Shown here: piece by piece, positions 27,077 through 36,067 of the stretch
Position numbering within the stretch: position 1 is the first letter of the stretch
How the letters are laid out: each line of letters starts with the position of its first letter
Origin: an uncultured Lachnospiraceae bacterium
GTDB lineage: Bacteria; Bacillota; Clostridia; Lachnospirales; Lachnospiraceae
Direction: 5' to 3'
Assembly: GCA_934317005.1 (NCBI GenBank)
Contig: CAKREB010000002.1
Coordinates: forward strand, 159,588 to 223,587
DNA length: 64,000 bases
Notes under the pieces: generated by a model
The model's database searches: none
Told to the model about the DNA's origin: nothing
Seen by the model: only the letters and a program-made list of their open reading frames with translations
Translations under genes and position numbers: made by a program

Positions 27077-27562
27077 ATGGGTGAAGTGATAAAAGTGGGC
27101 ATGGCAGATCTGAAGGTCTGTCGGGCACCGGATGCTGTGACAACATTGGGATTGGGGTCCTGTGTTGGCGTAGCGTTATATGATAAAACGACAAAGATTG
27201 CTGGTTTGGTGCATGTAATGCTGCCGGACAGCACGCAGGTAAGACAAAATCAAAACCGTGCAAAATTTGCAGACACCGGAATTGATTATCTGATTGAAGA
27301 ATTAATTGCAGCCGGAGCAGGAAGAACCCGCCTTACGGCAAAGATTGCGGGGGGAGCCCAGATGTTCGCCTTTAGCGGAAACAGTGACATGTTACGCGTT
27401 GGTGAGAGAAATGTTGAAGCTGTAAAAAAGAAGTTAAACTCTTTAGGGATAAGGATATTATCAGAGGACACTGGTTTAAATTACGGTCGAACGGTTATTT
27501 TTTATCCGGAAAATGGAGATTTTGTTATAAAATCGGTTGGAAAGCCGGAACATATCATATAG
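27077..27562 (+). CDS. cheD: chemoreceptor glutamine deamidase CheD
   Basis: CheD deamidates receptor glutamines and activates CheC. 161 residues with the catalytic Cys and His in GLGSCVGVALYD and GLVHVMLPDS, and a GGAQMFAF segment typical of the family. It follows cheC by 7 nt. Sequence and context agree. Confidence 0.95.
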   Translation: MGEVIKVGMADLKVCRAPDAVTTLGLGSCVGVALYDKTTKIAGLVHVMLPDSTQVRQNQNRAKFADTGIDYLIEELIAAGAGRTRLTAKIAGGAQMFAFSGNSDMLRVGERNVEAVKKKLNSLGIRILSEDTGLNYGRTVIFYPENGDFVIKSVGKPEHII

Positions 27563-27576
27563 TGGGAGGAGATTTT

Positions 27577-27867
27577 GTGAAGCTGGAATTTGTACCAAAG
27601 TTTATTACTTTGTTGGCAGGGGCGATCGTTAGTATTATTACGATCGTAGAGGACATGGATGTCACATATAGTCTTGAATTATTGCTGGCAACATTAATTA
27701 TTTTTTACATCATTGGATTGATTGCCAAGAAAATCATTCAAAAAGTAATCGAAGGAAATATGTTTGTGAAAAATACAGAGGGGGAGAAGAATGAACTCCC
27801 GGCACAGAATGATGATAGCAAGGAAGAGACAGAATCGAAACAGGAGCCAAAAGAGACGGAAGAATAG
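27577..27867 (+). CDS. small two-helix membrane protein, unknown
   Basis: 96 residues. Two hydrophobic segments (about residues 8-22 and 30-51) are followed by a basic stretch and a highly charged E/K/Q tail without hydrophobic residues. GTG at 27577 is 5 nt after GGGAGGAG (27564-27571); the GTG at 27562 would start inside the ribosome site. I do not recognise a domain. Its place between cheD and the sigma-D gene suggests a motility-linked membrane role, but nothing in the sequence defines it. Confidence 0.8.
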   Translation: MKLEFVPKFITLLAGAIVSIITIVEDMDVTYSLELLLATLIIFYIIGLIAKKIIQKVIEGNMFVKNTEGEKNELPAQNDDSKEETESKQEPKETEE

Positions 27868-27898
27868 ATGACAATAATTCTAAGAGGAGTTGTGACCT

Positions 27899-28672
27899 AT
27901 GAACGAGAAGCAAAAGGAAGAGTTATGGAAAGAATATGGGAAAAGTAAAGATCCTGTGATTCGGGAACAACTGATCATTGAATATTCCGGCCTGGTTAAG
28001 ATTGTTGCGGGAAGACTTGGAATGTATCTTGGATATACCGTTGAATACGATGATCTGGTCGGATATGGTATTTTTGGGCTGATCGATGCCATTGACAAGT
28101 TTGAACTGACAAAAGGGGTAAAGTTTGAAACATATGCGAGCCTTAGGATTCGCGGGTCTATATTGGATCAGATCCGAAAGATGGACTGGATACCACGTAC
28201 ACTGCGTCAGAAGCAGAAGAAACTGGAAAATGTGATGAAGGAGCTGGAGGGAAGTAATGGGCGTCCGGCTTCTAATCAGGAATTAGCAGAGAAAATGGGA
28301 ATCTCTGTAGAAGAACTGGAGGATCTGATCAATCAGACACAGATTGCCAATTTAGTTTCTTTGGATGAATATCTGGAGCAGGGAAGTGAAGTAAAGATCG
28401 AGTCGGGGAACACGGTTCGTTTTGAGCAGCCGGAAACGATTGTGGAGCGTCAGGAACTAAAAAAGATGTTAGCAGAGGCGATTGATTCCCTTACGGAAAA
28501 TGAGCAGAAGGTTATCGCTTTGTATTATTTTGAGGAACTGACATTGAAAGAAATCAGTAAGATTTTAGAGGTTTCTGAGTCAAGAGTATCGCAGCTGCAT
28601 ACAAAGGCATTGAAGAAGATGCGAAACAGATTGGGAGAAGATATTTCGTTATTTGGGTTGGGGAGTGTATAA
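27899..28672 (+). CDS. fliA: RNA polymerase sigma factor FliA/SigD
   Basis: Sigma-28 family factor that drives late flagellar, chemotaxis and autolysin genes. 257 residues with region 2 (about residues 20-95, YDDLVGYGIFGLIDAIDKF), region 3, and region 4 with the helix-turn-helix LKEISKILEVSESRVSQLH. Placed near the end of the fla/che operon, as sigD is in B. subtilis. Its anti-sigma FlgM is not in the window. Confidence 0.96.
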   Translation: MNEKQKEELWKEYGKSKDPVIREQLIIEYSGLVKIVAGRLGMYLGYTVEYDDLVGYGIFGLIDAIDKFELTKGVKFETYASLRIRGSILDQIRKMDWIPRTLRQKQKKLENVMKELEGSNGRPASNQELAEKMGISVEELEDLINQTQIANLVSLDEYLEQGSEVKIESGNTVRFEQPETIVERQELKKMLAEAIDSLTENEQKVIALYYFEELTLKEISKILEVSESRVSQLHTKALKKMRNRLGEDISLFGLGSV

Positions 28673-28709
28673 GCAAATGTAGGACAGGAATAATGTTTGG
28701 AGGTAGTGT

Positions 28710-30320
28710 ATGAAACGTAATGCCTTTTTTCAGCTAATACACAAAAAGGATGGAATGTATTTGAAATCTTATCCGGCTATTGAAGGAGGAGAACCGCTTA
28801 AAGCAGATGATATATTAGCATATCTTTCGGCAAAGAAGTTTAGTGATGTAACAGTAGATATAATCAAGCATTTTGTGGAGGAATCTTTAAAGCAAAAGAA
28901 TATTGAGATACCGATTGGGGTAAAGAGTGCGATTCCTGAAAATGAATATGTTGTGATCACGGTAGATCCAAAACGTCTTTATGCTAAAATGCGTATTTAT
29001 CCAAACTCGAACCTTGGTGAGAGAACAACGGTAGAAAATATTTTGTCTTTGCTGGAGCAAAATGGCGTTATGCATGGAATTTTACGAAAAAACATCGAAA
29101 TTGCATGTAAGGCGCGTTTGTACTGCACAGATATTTTGGTGGCAAAGGCAACGATGCCGGTTCATGGTCACGATGCGGTCATTACATATCATTTTAATAT
29201 TGATAAGACCAACAAACCGGAGGTAGGCGAGGATGGTAATGTAGATTATCATAAGCTGGACATGATCGAGCCCGTGGAAGAGGGACAGCTTCTGGCAACC
29301 TTGGAGCCGGCGGATATGGGAACATCGGGAATTGATGTTGCCGGAAACGAGATCAGACCGCGAAAAGTGCAGCAGTTGACATTAAAGCATGGTAAAAACA
29401 TTCATTTATCAGAGGATTCTTTGGAAATGTATTCCGATGTTTCCGGCAATGTCACATGTGTGGAAGGCACTGTGTTTGTATCGGACTGCTATGAGGTACC
29501 TGCCGATGTAGGTCCGTCTACAGGTGATATTGAATATGACGGCAGCGTCAATGTAAAAGGAAATGTTCTGACAGGCTATACAGTCAGGGCAAGTGGTGAT
29601 ATTTATGTAACCGGTGCCGTAGAGGGCGCTACCCTGATCGCCGGTGGAAAGATTGTACTAAACCGTGGTATTCAGGGAAAAGGTGTCGGTTGTATGGAAG
29701 CGACAGGAGATATTATTTCTAACTTTATCGAAAGTTCTACAGTTCACGCCGGTGGAAAGATTATTACTGATGCGATCATGCATAGCAAGGTAGATGCAAA
29801 AAGTAACATTGAAGTAAATGGTAGAAGAGGTATGATTGCCGGGGGAAGCATCCGTTCTACGGAGCGCATCGAAACAAAGGTGGCAGGTTCTTCTATGGGA
29901 ACGACAACGGAACTGGAAGTGGGACTTGATCCTGAAACAGTCGACCGTTATCATGAAATTGAAAAAAATATGGAATCTTTGGCAGATGAGAAGGAAAAGA
30001 TTTTGCAAACCTTAGAGATGCTAAAGAAGCGTTACAAGGCAACCGGTTCGCTGGAACCGGAAAAAATGGAAATGCTAAAGCAGTCAAAGTATCGTTTGGA
30101 TGAGATTGACGAAAAGATGGAACAGCTTACCGAAGAATATGATGAACTGGAAGAAATACTGGAAAATTCTTCCGGAGTTGGCAAGATCATCGTGTATGAT
30201 ATTGCATACAGTGGTGTTAAGATTACGATTTCAAATATTACAAAATATCTGCATAGTGAAGTGCAACGCAGTACCTTTGTAAGAGAAGGTGCCGATATCA
30301 GAATTCGCGGAGTGTATTAG
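28710..30320 (+). CDS. FapA/DUF342-family protein
   Basis: 536 residues matching the FapA (DUF342) family: an N-terminal alpha/beta region, a central right-handed beta-helix-like block of short repeats (VNVKGNVLTGYTVRASGDIY, GDIISNFIESSTVHAGGKI, SKSNIEVNGR-type turns, about residues 270-400), then a coiled coil (about 410-490). Members are often next to motility genes in Firmicutes, but their role is not settled. Start after TTTGGAGG. Confidence 0.88.
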   Translation: MKRNAFFQLIHKKDGMYLKSYPAIEGGEPLKADDILAYLSAKKFSDVTVDIIKHFVEESLKQKNIEIPIGVKSAIPENEYVVITVDPKRLYAKMRIYPNSNLGERTTVENILSLLEQNGVMHGILRKNIEIACKARLYCTDILVAKATMPVHGHDAVITYHFNIDKTNKPEVGEDGNVDYHKLDMIEPVEEGQLLATLEPADMGTSGIDVAGNEIRPRKVQQLTLKHGKNIHLSEDSLEMYSDVSGNVTCVEGTVFVSDCYEVPADVGPSTGDIEYDGSVNVKGNVLTGYTVRASGDIYVTGAVEGATLIAGGKIVLNRGIQGKGVGCMEATGDIISNFIESSTVHAGGKIITDAIMHSKVDAKSNIEVNGRRGMIAGGSIRSTERIETKVAGSSMGTTTELEVGLDPETVDRYHEIEKNMESLADEKEKILQTLEMLKKRYKATGSLEPEKMEMLKQSKYRLDEIDEKMEQLTEEYDELEEILENSSGVGKIIVYDIAYSGVKITISNITKYLHSEVQRSTFVREGADIRIRGVY

Positions 30321-30383
30321 TTTACAAGCGGAAGATGTGTTATTGGAAATCAGTTTATATTGCGTAGGAAAGGGGAGATTGTC

Positions 30384-30698
30384 ATGTCATTGACCGTTGA
30401 TTATATCACGATGCCTCCAAAGTCGCAGGAAGCATCACAGATTCAGACAAATGAGATCAACCGTACCATGCAGGAACAACAGCAGGTTGCCTCACAGTTT
30501 CAAGCTGACATTAAAAAGAGTTCAGAGCAGACTGTGCGCCGCAACAAAGCAGAGAATGAAGAACTGCGAAATGAAGAGCGCAGAAGAGAGCAGAGAAGAA
30601 AAAAGAAGCAGGCAGCTGCTAAGAAGTCTGCAACGGCAGAGCAGAGTGAAAGTGAGTCAAAGAAAGAGTCTGCCCATCATTTTGATATGCGGATATAA
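30384..30698 (+). CDS. hypothetical, charged coiled-coil protein
   Basis: 104 residues. Residues about 15-60 are Q/N/E-rich and helix-forming; about 62-90 is strongly basic (repeated R and K), ending in a Ser/Glu patch. ATG at 30384 follows AAGGGGAG. No domain is recognised. It is conserved in position in the operon tail as far as this window shows, and a +1-shifted overlapping frame is judged a shadow. Confidence 0.7.
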   Translation: MSLTVDYITMPPKSQEASQIQTNEINRTMQEQQQVASQFQADIKKSSEQTVRRNKAENEELRNEERRREQRRKKKQAAAKKSATAEQSESESKKESAHHFDMRI

Positions 30699-30768
30699 GG
30701 AAATAAATCTTTTTCGTATATAGATAGCAGAAGAATAAGGTGTATGTTACACGGAAACGAGGATAGTC

Positions 30769-31608
30769 ATGATTTATTTGGAAATTGCAATGATTTTAAT
30801 TGGTTTAGGTGCGATCATTTATGGTACGCGCCTTTCCGATTCTAAGCAGGAAAATATAGAAGAAGCGACTGCTGTACCAAAGGCAGATGATATTTCTGAT
30901 GAGAAGGTGCAGGATATGTTACAGTCTTTTTCTGAAAAAGCGCAGGATATTTATGAAGATACAGAAGAGAAGCTGGGACAGTTGTCCAATGAAAAAATTA
31001 TGGGTATCAGTGAATATTCCGATCAGATTTTAGAAAAAATGGATAAAAACCATGAAGAAGTTGTATTTCTTTATAATATGATGAATGAAAAGCAGGAAGA
31101 AGTCAAAGAGTTAGTAAAACAGGTGGACTCTATGAAGGCGGAATTGCATGACGAGGTTGCCAAAGAGTATCAGAAGCTTAAAGAACATGAAAAGCAGATG
31201 GATGAAATGAAAAAATCTTTCGAAGTGGATATGCTGCAATTTGAAAAGAAGCAGGAAAGTATTCATGATGAATTGGACGAATTTCAGATATTATTATCCG
31301 ATGCTCCGGACGAAGCAGAAAAAGAACCAACGCAGGAAATGAAGGAAAGTATAAAGGACGAACATACAGAGGAAGTTTCAAAATCTTCTGTGTATGATGC
31401 AGAAATCGCACGTATTGAAGAAGAAGAGGCAAGAGCGAAAGAAAAGGAAGAGAAGACAGAAGAGATTTCTGAAAATGAGGTAACAAACCATAATGATGAG
31501 ATTATTTCTTTATATAAGAAGGGACGCTCTATTTTGGAAATTTCTAAAATGCTGTCAATCGGTCAGGGAGAAGTAAAATTTGTAATCGATCTGTATCGGG
31601 CAAGATAG
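30769..31608 (+). CDS. SwrB-position membrane coiled-coil protein (DUF6115-like)
   Basis: 279 residues: one N-terminal membrane helix (about 3-20), a long acidic coiled coil (about 50-165), an unstructured E/K-rich linker, and a C-terminal helix-turn-helix-like segment (YKKGRSILEISKMLSIGQGE). This layout and its place just downstream of fliA match SwrB-like proteins of B. subtilis, which promote basal-body assembly. Sequence similarity to SwrB proper cannot be judged by eye, so homology is tentative. Confidence 0.75.
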   Translation: MIYLEIAMILIGLGAIIYGTRLSDSKQENIEEATAVPKADDISDEKVQDMLQSFSEKAQDIYEDTEEKLGQLSNEKIMGISEYSDQILEKMDKNHEEVVFLYNMMNEKQEEVKELVKQVDSMKAELHDEVAKEYQKLKEHEKQMDEMKKSFEVDMLQFEKKQESIHDELDEFQILLSDAPDEAEKEPTQEMKESIKDEHTEEVSKSSVYDAEIARIEEEEARAKEKEEKTEEISENEVTNHNDEIISLYKKGRSILEISKMLSIGQGEVKFVIDLYRAR

Positions 31609-31628
31609 CAGAAAATGTTACACATGAC

Positions 31629-31657
31629 TTTTATGTCTGCGCGCACCGGACATAAAG
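31629..31657 (+). repeat. inverted repeat before MltG-N-like gene
   Basis: TTTATGTC (31630-31637) pairs with GACATAAA (31649-31656), extended by a T-G pair, around an 11-nt loop with TGCGCGCA. It begins 20 nt past the upstream stop and has no U-run. It could be an operator or a processing hairpin. Confidence 0.45.
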
Positions 31658-31696
31658 CTGTTATAGGTAAAATTGTGCGTAGAAATGAGGACTTTT

Positions 31697-32305
31697 ATGA
31701 ATAGGAAATCGTTTTTTAAGGGATTTGGAGCAGGAGTGCTTTTTTCTTCTTTAATCTTAGGAGTTTCATTTACCATTAGAACTTCCGATTCTTATGTTTC
31801 TTCACGTGCAAAAGAATTAGGAATGGTATATGAAGATAAAGCAGACTCAAAGCTTAATCTTGCAGATAAGGAAGCAGAAGCAACTGCTGCAACAGCTGTG
31901 CCAACCCAAAAGGCAGCACAAAGCAGTGACAGTACAAAGTCTAAAAAAGGTACTGCAACTGCGACACCACAGGTGACGGAAACCCCGGAAGCCAGCCCGT
32001 CTGCTAGCAAAAATAATGACACGAAAAAGACAGAGGCAGAGAAAAATAAGCAGGAAATGCAGAAGGAAAAGAAGAAGATGGAAGCTGAGATTCAGGCTGA
32101 GAAGAAAAAGCTGACTATTTCTGCAGGTGAATGGTCATCAGATGTCAGCAAAAGACTGGAAAGTCTTGGAATTGTCAAAAATGCAAAAGATTTTGACAAG
32201 TACTTAAATGATCATGGCTATGCCAATGGTATCAGTGCCGGAACATATGACGTGTCGATTGATGATACCTATGAGCAGTTAGCAAGAAAAATTACAGGAA
32301 AATGA
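31697..32305 (+). CDS. membrane-anchored MltG N-domain-like protein
   Basis: About 202 residues: a membrane helix at about 9-26, a long Thr/Ala/Lys-rich linker with Pro-terminated repeats, a basic coiled coil (about 105-140), then a C-terminal 60-residue domain (AGEWSSDVSKRLESLGIVKN ... SAGTYDVSIDDTYEQLARKI). That domain resembles the LysM-like N-terminal part of the lytic transglycosylase MltG/YceG; the catalytic domain is absent. ATG at 31697 is 6 nt after AAATGAGG. A cell-wall role is inference. Confidence 0.75.
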   Translation: MNRKSFFKGFGAGVLFSSLILGVSFTIRTSDSYVSSRAKELGMVYEDKADSKLNLADKEAEATAATAVPTQKAAQSSDSTKSKKGTATATPQVTETPEASPSASKNNDTKKTEAEKNKQEMQKEKKKMEAEIQAEKKKLTISAGEWSSDVSKRLESLGIVKNAKDFDKYLNDHGYANGISAGTYDVSIDDTYEQLARKITGK

Positions 32306-32333
32306 TAATCTGATTTGAGAAAAGAGGAAGCAA

Positions 32334-33110
32334 ATGAAATTTCGTCCATGTATTGATATACATAATGGTTCAGTGAAACAGATTGTAGGGGGAAGCCTGT
32401 CTGATAAAGGAAATCAGGCGGTAGATAATTTTGTATCGGAACAGGATGCAGAATTTTATGCGAAAAAATATAAACAGGATGGACTGTCCGGTGGTCATAT
32501 TATTTTATTAAACCCAAAAGGCTCTGAATACTATGAGGCTGACGTTTCACAGGCTGTTTCAGCATTAAAAGCATATCCCGGCGGCATGCAGATCGGTGGT
32601 GGCATGGATGAAACAAATGCCGGAAAATTTTTAGATGCCGGTGCATCGCATATTATTGTGACATCGTATGTTTTCCGTGATGGCATGGTAGACATGGAGC
32701 GTTTAAAGCGATTAAATCAAAAGATAGGAAAAGAACATTTGGTATTGGATTTAAGCTGTCGTTTTGTGTCAGATGACTATTATATTGTGACAGACCGTTG
32801 GCAAAAGGTGACAAAAGAGCGAATGAACCGTGAAACATTGGTTCATTTGGCAGAGTACTGTGATGAGTTTTTGGTTCATGCGGTAGACGTGGAGGGAAAG
32901 GCATCCGGCGTAGAAAAGGAAGTAGTTCAGCGGTTAGGAAAGGATTCCGTGATCAAAGCAACTTATGCCGGAGGAGTCCATTCTATGGAAGATATTCAGT
33001 GGATCAGAGAAAAAGGAAATGAAAAGGTAGATTTTACTGTGGGAAGTGCTTTGGATCTGTTTGGCGGAAAGATTCCGTATACTTCTTTGATTCATTTGGA
33101 AGAGAAATAG
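32334..33110 (+). CDS. hisA: HisA, eukaryotic-type isomerase
   Basis: Phosphoribosylformimino-AICAR ribotide isomerase of histidine synthesis. 258 residues, a (beta/alpha)8 barrel close to yeast His6 rather than to ordinary bacterial HisA: RPCIDIHNGSVKQIVGGSL at the start, VLDLSCR in the middle, FLVHAVDVEG with the second catalytic Asp, and VDFTVGSALDLFGG at the end. It follows the motility operon tail by 28 nt, with no other his gene nearby, and is closed by a strong terminator. HisA fold is sure; physiological role is inferred. Confidence 0.88.
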   Translation: MKFRPCIDIHNGSVKQIVGGSLSDKGNQAVDNFVSEQDAEFYAKKYKQDGLSGGHIILLNPKGSEYYEADVSQAVSALKAYPGGMQIGGGMDETNAGKFLDAGASHIIVTSYVFRDGMVDMERLKRLNQKIGKEHLVLDLSCRFVSDDYYIVTDRWQKVTKERMNRETLVHLAEYCDEFLVHAVDVEGKASGVEKEVVQRLGKDSVIKATYAGGVHSMEDIQWIREKGNEKVDFTVGSALDLFGGKIPYTSLIHLEEK

Positions 33111-33135
33111 CAGCGTATAGGCGCGATGTAATTGG

Positions 33136-33173
33136 CAGCCGTTTGGTTTTTTAGACCGGACGGCTGTCTTTTT
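33136..33173 (+). terminator. intrinsic terminator after hisA
   Basis: Positions 33136-33147 pair with 33155-33166 (12 bp, two G-U) around a 7-nt loop, followed by TCTTTTTTTG. It is the first strong terminator after the fla/che cluster and may end that transcript. Confidence 0.88.
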
Positions 33174-33384
33174 TTGTTTTCTATAGGAAAGATGGGGATT
33201 GTTCCGAAAATAGTGTAATAAAATTGTAACAATTATAGAGGGAATGATAAAAATGACGATATGCCCTGAAAAACAATGGTGAAAATGAATAAAATTTGAA
33301 AAAGAAAATAATGAAAAAATGTGCAGAATACACAATAAAAACAGGCGCTGTTATATGGGTGAAAAAGAAATGTTGCAAAATGGG
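33174..33384. other. AT-rich gap without a gene
   Basis: No open frame with a ribosome site is seen. The only structure is an odd palindrome, AATTGT-A-ACAATT (33222-33234), which might be an operator. The gap ends at the promoter of the SleB-type gene. Confidence 0.5.
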
Positions 33385-33412
33385 TTGAATTTTTATAAAA
33401 ACATGTTATAAT
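33385..33412 (+). promoter_or_regulatory. sigma-A-type promoter, SleB-type gene
   Basis: TTGAAT (33385-33390), a 16-nt spacer and TATAAT (33407-33412). A small hairpin CATGCC-ACAG-GGCATG (33471-33486) lies in the roughly 95-nt leader. A vegetative promoter suggests the hydrolase is not confined to spores. Confidence 0.6.
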
Positions 33413-33514
33413 TATTACATAATTGTTAAGGAAAAGTTATGCTGATGTAACAAAAGCATACGAAAAGAAACATGCCACAGGGCATGAGATGGTTTCAACA
33501 ATATGGAGGTTATT

Positions 33515-34186
33515 ATGAGTTTTAAAAAATTTGCAATGCTAATACTGACAGTAATGGTGATTTCTGGTTTTTGTGTTAAGCCGGTAGCAGCTTCTGCAAA
33601 CGATGATGTAAATACGAACGATATGACAGCAGTAACGGAAACAACAGTTCTTCCGGAAGCAACGGTTAGTCCTGAGCCAACAGCAGATGTAAACGTACAG
33701 GAAAAAGAACAGTCTAAGGATTCTGACAAGACTTCTAAAAAAACAACATCTAAGAAAAAAAGTACAGCGTCTAAGAAAAAAGCAAAAAAGGCAAAATATT
33801 CTAAAAAAGATTTACGTTTAATGGCAAGCATTATCAATTGTGAGGCTGGTGCAGAAAGCTATCAGGGAAAGCTTGCAGTTGGTATCGTAGTTATGAACCG
33901 TGTAGCATCTAAGTCATTCCCAAATACCGTAAAGGGCGTTATTTATCAGAAATTTCAGTTTTCACCGGTTCGAAATGGCTCACTGAACAAAAGACTGCGC
34001 CAATACGATGCCGGTAAGACACATTCTAAGCAGTGGAAGGATTGTATTTCGGCTGCAAAGAAGACATTAAGCGGACAGCAGACGATCATGGTAGGCGGAA
34101 AGACAAAAAGCTTAAAAGGATATCATTTCTTTAGTGTAACCTTATCCGGTGCTAAGTTTAAGCTTGGTGGTCATCGTTTTAAATAA
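33515..34186 (+). CDS. secreted SleB-type cell wall hydrolase
   Basis: About 223 residues: a signal peptide (residues 1-27, ending VAASA), a Thr/Pro/Lys-rich linker with many lysines (about 70-95), and a Hydrolase_2 (SleB) domain from about 98 to the end, with INCEAGAESYQGKLAVG holding the catalytic Glu region, VVMNRV, and a C-terminal GGHRFK. The family cleaves peptidoglycan, often spore cortex, but housekeeping members exist. ATG at 33515 follows TGGAGGT. Confidence 0.88.
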   Translation: MSFKKFAMLILTVMVISGFCVKPVAASANDDVNTNDMTAVTETTVLPEATVSPEPTADVNVQEKEQSKDSDKTSKKTTSKKKSTASKKKAKKAKYSKKDLRLMASIINCEAGAESYQGKLAVGIVVMNRVASKSFPNTVKGVIYQKFQFSPVRNGSLNKRLRQYDAGKTHSKQWKDCISAAKKTLSGQQTIMVGGKTKSLKGYHFFSVTLSGAKFKLGGHRFK

Positions 34187-34200
34187 GATATTATCCTAAG

Positions 34201-34254
34201 ATACTTTGCTATCAGCGGCAAAAGGTTGCTGCAGGGATGGCAAAGTATTTTTTT
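34201..34254 (+). terminator. terminator after SleB-type gene
   Basis: ATACTTTGC (34201-34209) pairs with GCAAAGTAT (34240-34248), with a 30-nt loop containing a CAGC/GCTG inner stem, then a run of seven T (34248-34254). Confidence 0.8.
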
Positions 34255-34256
34255 CT

Positions 34257-34284
34257 TTGCTATTTTGCAAAAATGTGATATGAT
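34257..34284 (+). promoter_or_regulatory. glnS promoter (candidate)
   Basis: TTGCTA (34257-34262), a 16-nt spacer and TATGAT (34279-34284) with a TGA extended -10. It overlaps the end of the terminator. A small hairpin CGAC-AAAT-GTCG flanked by C and G runs (about 34308-34330) lies in the leader; no T-box is seen. Confidence 0.5.
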
Positions 34285-34354
34285 ATAGAAAGTATGTTTT
34301 GCATATACCCCCCACGACAAATGTCGGGGCAATAGCAACAAAGGAGGAGACACA

Positions 34355-36055
34355 GTGAGTAGTCCGAATACAATGAATGAAAATAATGAGGAGAAGGTAG
34401 AAAAGATTTCCCGTAATTTTATTCAAAACATAATTGATAAAGATTTAGAGGAGGGAACATATGATACGGTTGTAACACGTTTCCCACCGGAGCCAAATGG
34501 ATATCTTCATATTGGCCATGCAAAATCTATTCTTTTAAATTCCGGATTGGCACAGGAATATAATGGTGTATTTCATCTTCGTTTTGATGATACAAACCCG
34601 ATGAAGGAAAAGTCGGAATTTGTAGAGTCTATTTTGGAAGATGTTAAGTGGATCTGCGGAGATTTGGATACGGAACAGATTTACTACGCATCGGATTATT
34701 TTGATCAGATGTACGAGTGTGCTGTTAAATTGATCAAAAAAGGAAAGGCATTTGTCTGTGACCTGTCTGCTGAGCAGATGAGGGAATATCGTGGTACATT
34801 AAAAGAGCCTGGCAAGAACAGTCCATATAGAGATCGTTCGATTGAAGAGAATCTGGATCTGTTTGAGAGAATGCGTGCCGGAGAGTTTGAAGACGGCTCG
34901 CGTGTACTTCGTGCAAAGATTGATATGAGTTCGCCAAACATCAACATGCGTGATCCGATTCTTTATCGTGTTGCACGCATGACACATCATAATACAGGTG
35001 ATAAGTGGTGCATTTATCCAATGTACGATTTCGCTCATCCGATTGAGGATGCCATCGAGGGTGTAACCCATTCTATCTGTACATTGGAGTTTGAAGATCA
35101 TCGTCCACTATATAACTGGGTGGTACAGGAGTTGGAATTTGAGAAGCCGCCAAAGCAGATTGAGTTTGCAAAGCTGTATCTGACAAATGTTGTTACAGGT
35201 AAGCGTTATATTAAAAAGCTTGTGGAAGATGGCATTGTAGATGGCTGGGATGATCCACGTCTGGTTTCGATCGCAGCATTGCGCCGCCGCGGTTACACAC
35301 CGGAATCCATCCGTAAGTTTATGGAGTTATCCGGTATCTCAAAGGCACAGAGCTCTTCTGATTATGCCATGCTTGAGTATTGCATTCGCGAGGATCTGAA
35401 GATGAAGCGTCCTAGAATGATGGCTGTTTTAGATCCGATCAAACTGGTGATTACAAATTATCCGGAAAATGAAATCGAATATTTAGATGTTTCTAACAAT
35501 CAGGAAAATGAAGAGATGGGAACAAGAAAAGTACCATTTGGCAAGGTTTTATATATTGAGAGAGAAGACTTCATGATTGAACCTCCGAAGAAATATTTCA
35601 GATTGTATCCGGGCAATGAGGTACGCCTGATGAATGCATATTTTGTAACCTGTACGGATTATGTGACTGATGAAGATGGAAATGTCACGGAAGTACACTG
35701 CACATATGATCCGGAAACAAAGAGCGGATCAGGTTTTACCGGAAGAAAGGTAAAGGGAACCATTCACTGGGTATGTGCAGAAACAGCAGAAAAAGTAGAA
35801 GTGCGTTTATATGAAAATATTGTCGATGAGGAAAAAGGCGTGTATAATGAAGATGGAACGATCAATGTCAATCCAAATTCATTGACTGTGCTAGACAATG
35901 CTTTTGTTGAACCGGCTTTGGCTGAAGCAGATCCGATGGATAGTTTTCAGTTTGTAAGACAGGGTTATTTTATTGTCGATTCTAAGGATTCTACAAAGGA
36001 ACATATGGTATTTAACAGAATTGTTTCCATGAAGAGTTCTTATCGACCAAAATAA
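34355..36055 (+). CDS. glnS: glutaminyl-tRNA synthetase
   Basis: GlnRS charges tRNA-Gln directly with glutamine. 566 residues, class I synthetase: [15 protein letters not shown] holds the HIGH motif near residues 52-55; the middle has [11 protein letters not shown] and GWDDPRL; a beta-barrel anticodon domain ends in [11 protein letters not shown]. The KMSKS-type loop reads VVTGKRYI in place of the VMSKRKL of E. coli, keeping the lysine. GTG start at 34355 follows AAAGGAGGAGA by a short spacer. Confidence 0.96.
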   Translation: MSSPNTMNENNEEKVEKISRNFIQNIIDKDLEEGTYDTVVTRFPPEPNGYLHIGHAKSILLNSGLAQEYNGVFHLRFDDTNPMKEKSEFVESILEDVKWICGDLDTEQIYYASDYFDQMYECAVKLIKKGKAFVCDLSAEQMREYRGTLKEPGKNSPYRDRSIEENLDLFERMRAGEFEDGSRVLRAKIDMSSPNINMRDPILYRVARMTHHNTGDKWCIYPMYDFAHPIEDAIEGVTHSICTLEFEDHRPLYNWVVQELEFEKPPKQIEFAKLYLTNVVTGKRYIKKLVEDGIVDGWDDPRLVSIAALRRRGYTPESIRKFMELSGISKAQSSSDYAMLEYCIREDLKMKRPRMMAVLDPIKLVITNYPENEIEYLDVSNNQENEEMGTRKVPFGKVLYIEREDFMIEPPKKYFRLYPGNEVRLMNAYFVTCTDYVTDEDGNVTEVHCTYDPETKSGSGFTGRKVKGTIHWVCAETAEKVEVRLYENIVDEEKGVYNEDGTINVNPNSLTVLDNAFVEPALAEADPMDSFQFVRQGYFIVDSKDSTKEHMVFNRIVSMKSSYRPK

Positions 36056-36067
36056 GGAGGTAATAAA

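Noticed and set aside
27868..31700. Sigma-D-type promoters in the operon tail
   Set aside because: I found no convincing TAAA-N15-GCCGATAA-like pair in the gaps after fliA.
34285..34354. T-box leader before glnS
   Set aside because: The leader is only about 70 nt with no T-box sequence or specifier loop.
34799..35101. 100-codon - strand frame over glnS
   Set aside because: It lies wholly inside the catalytic part of glnS, which has clear family motifs.
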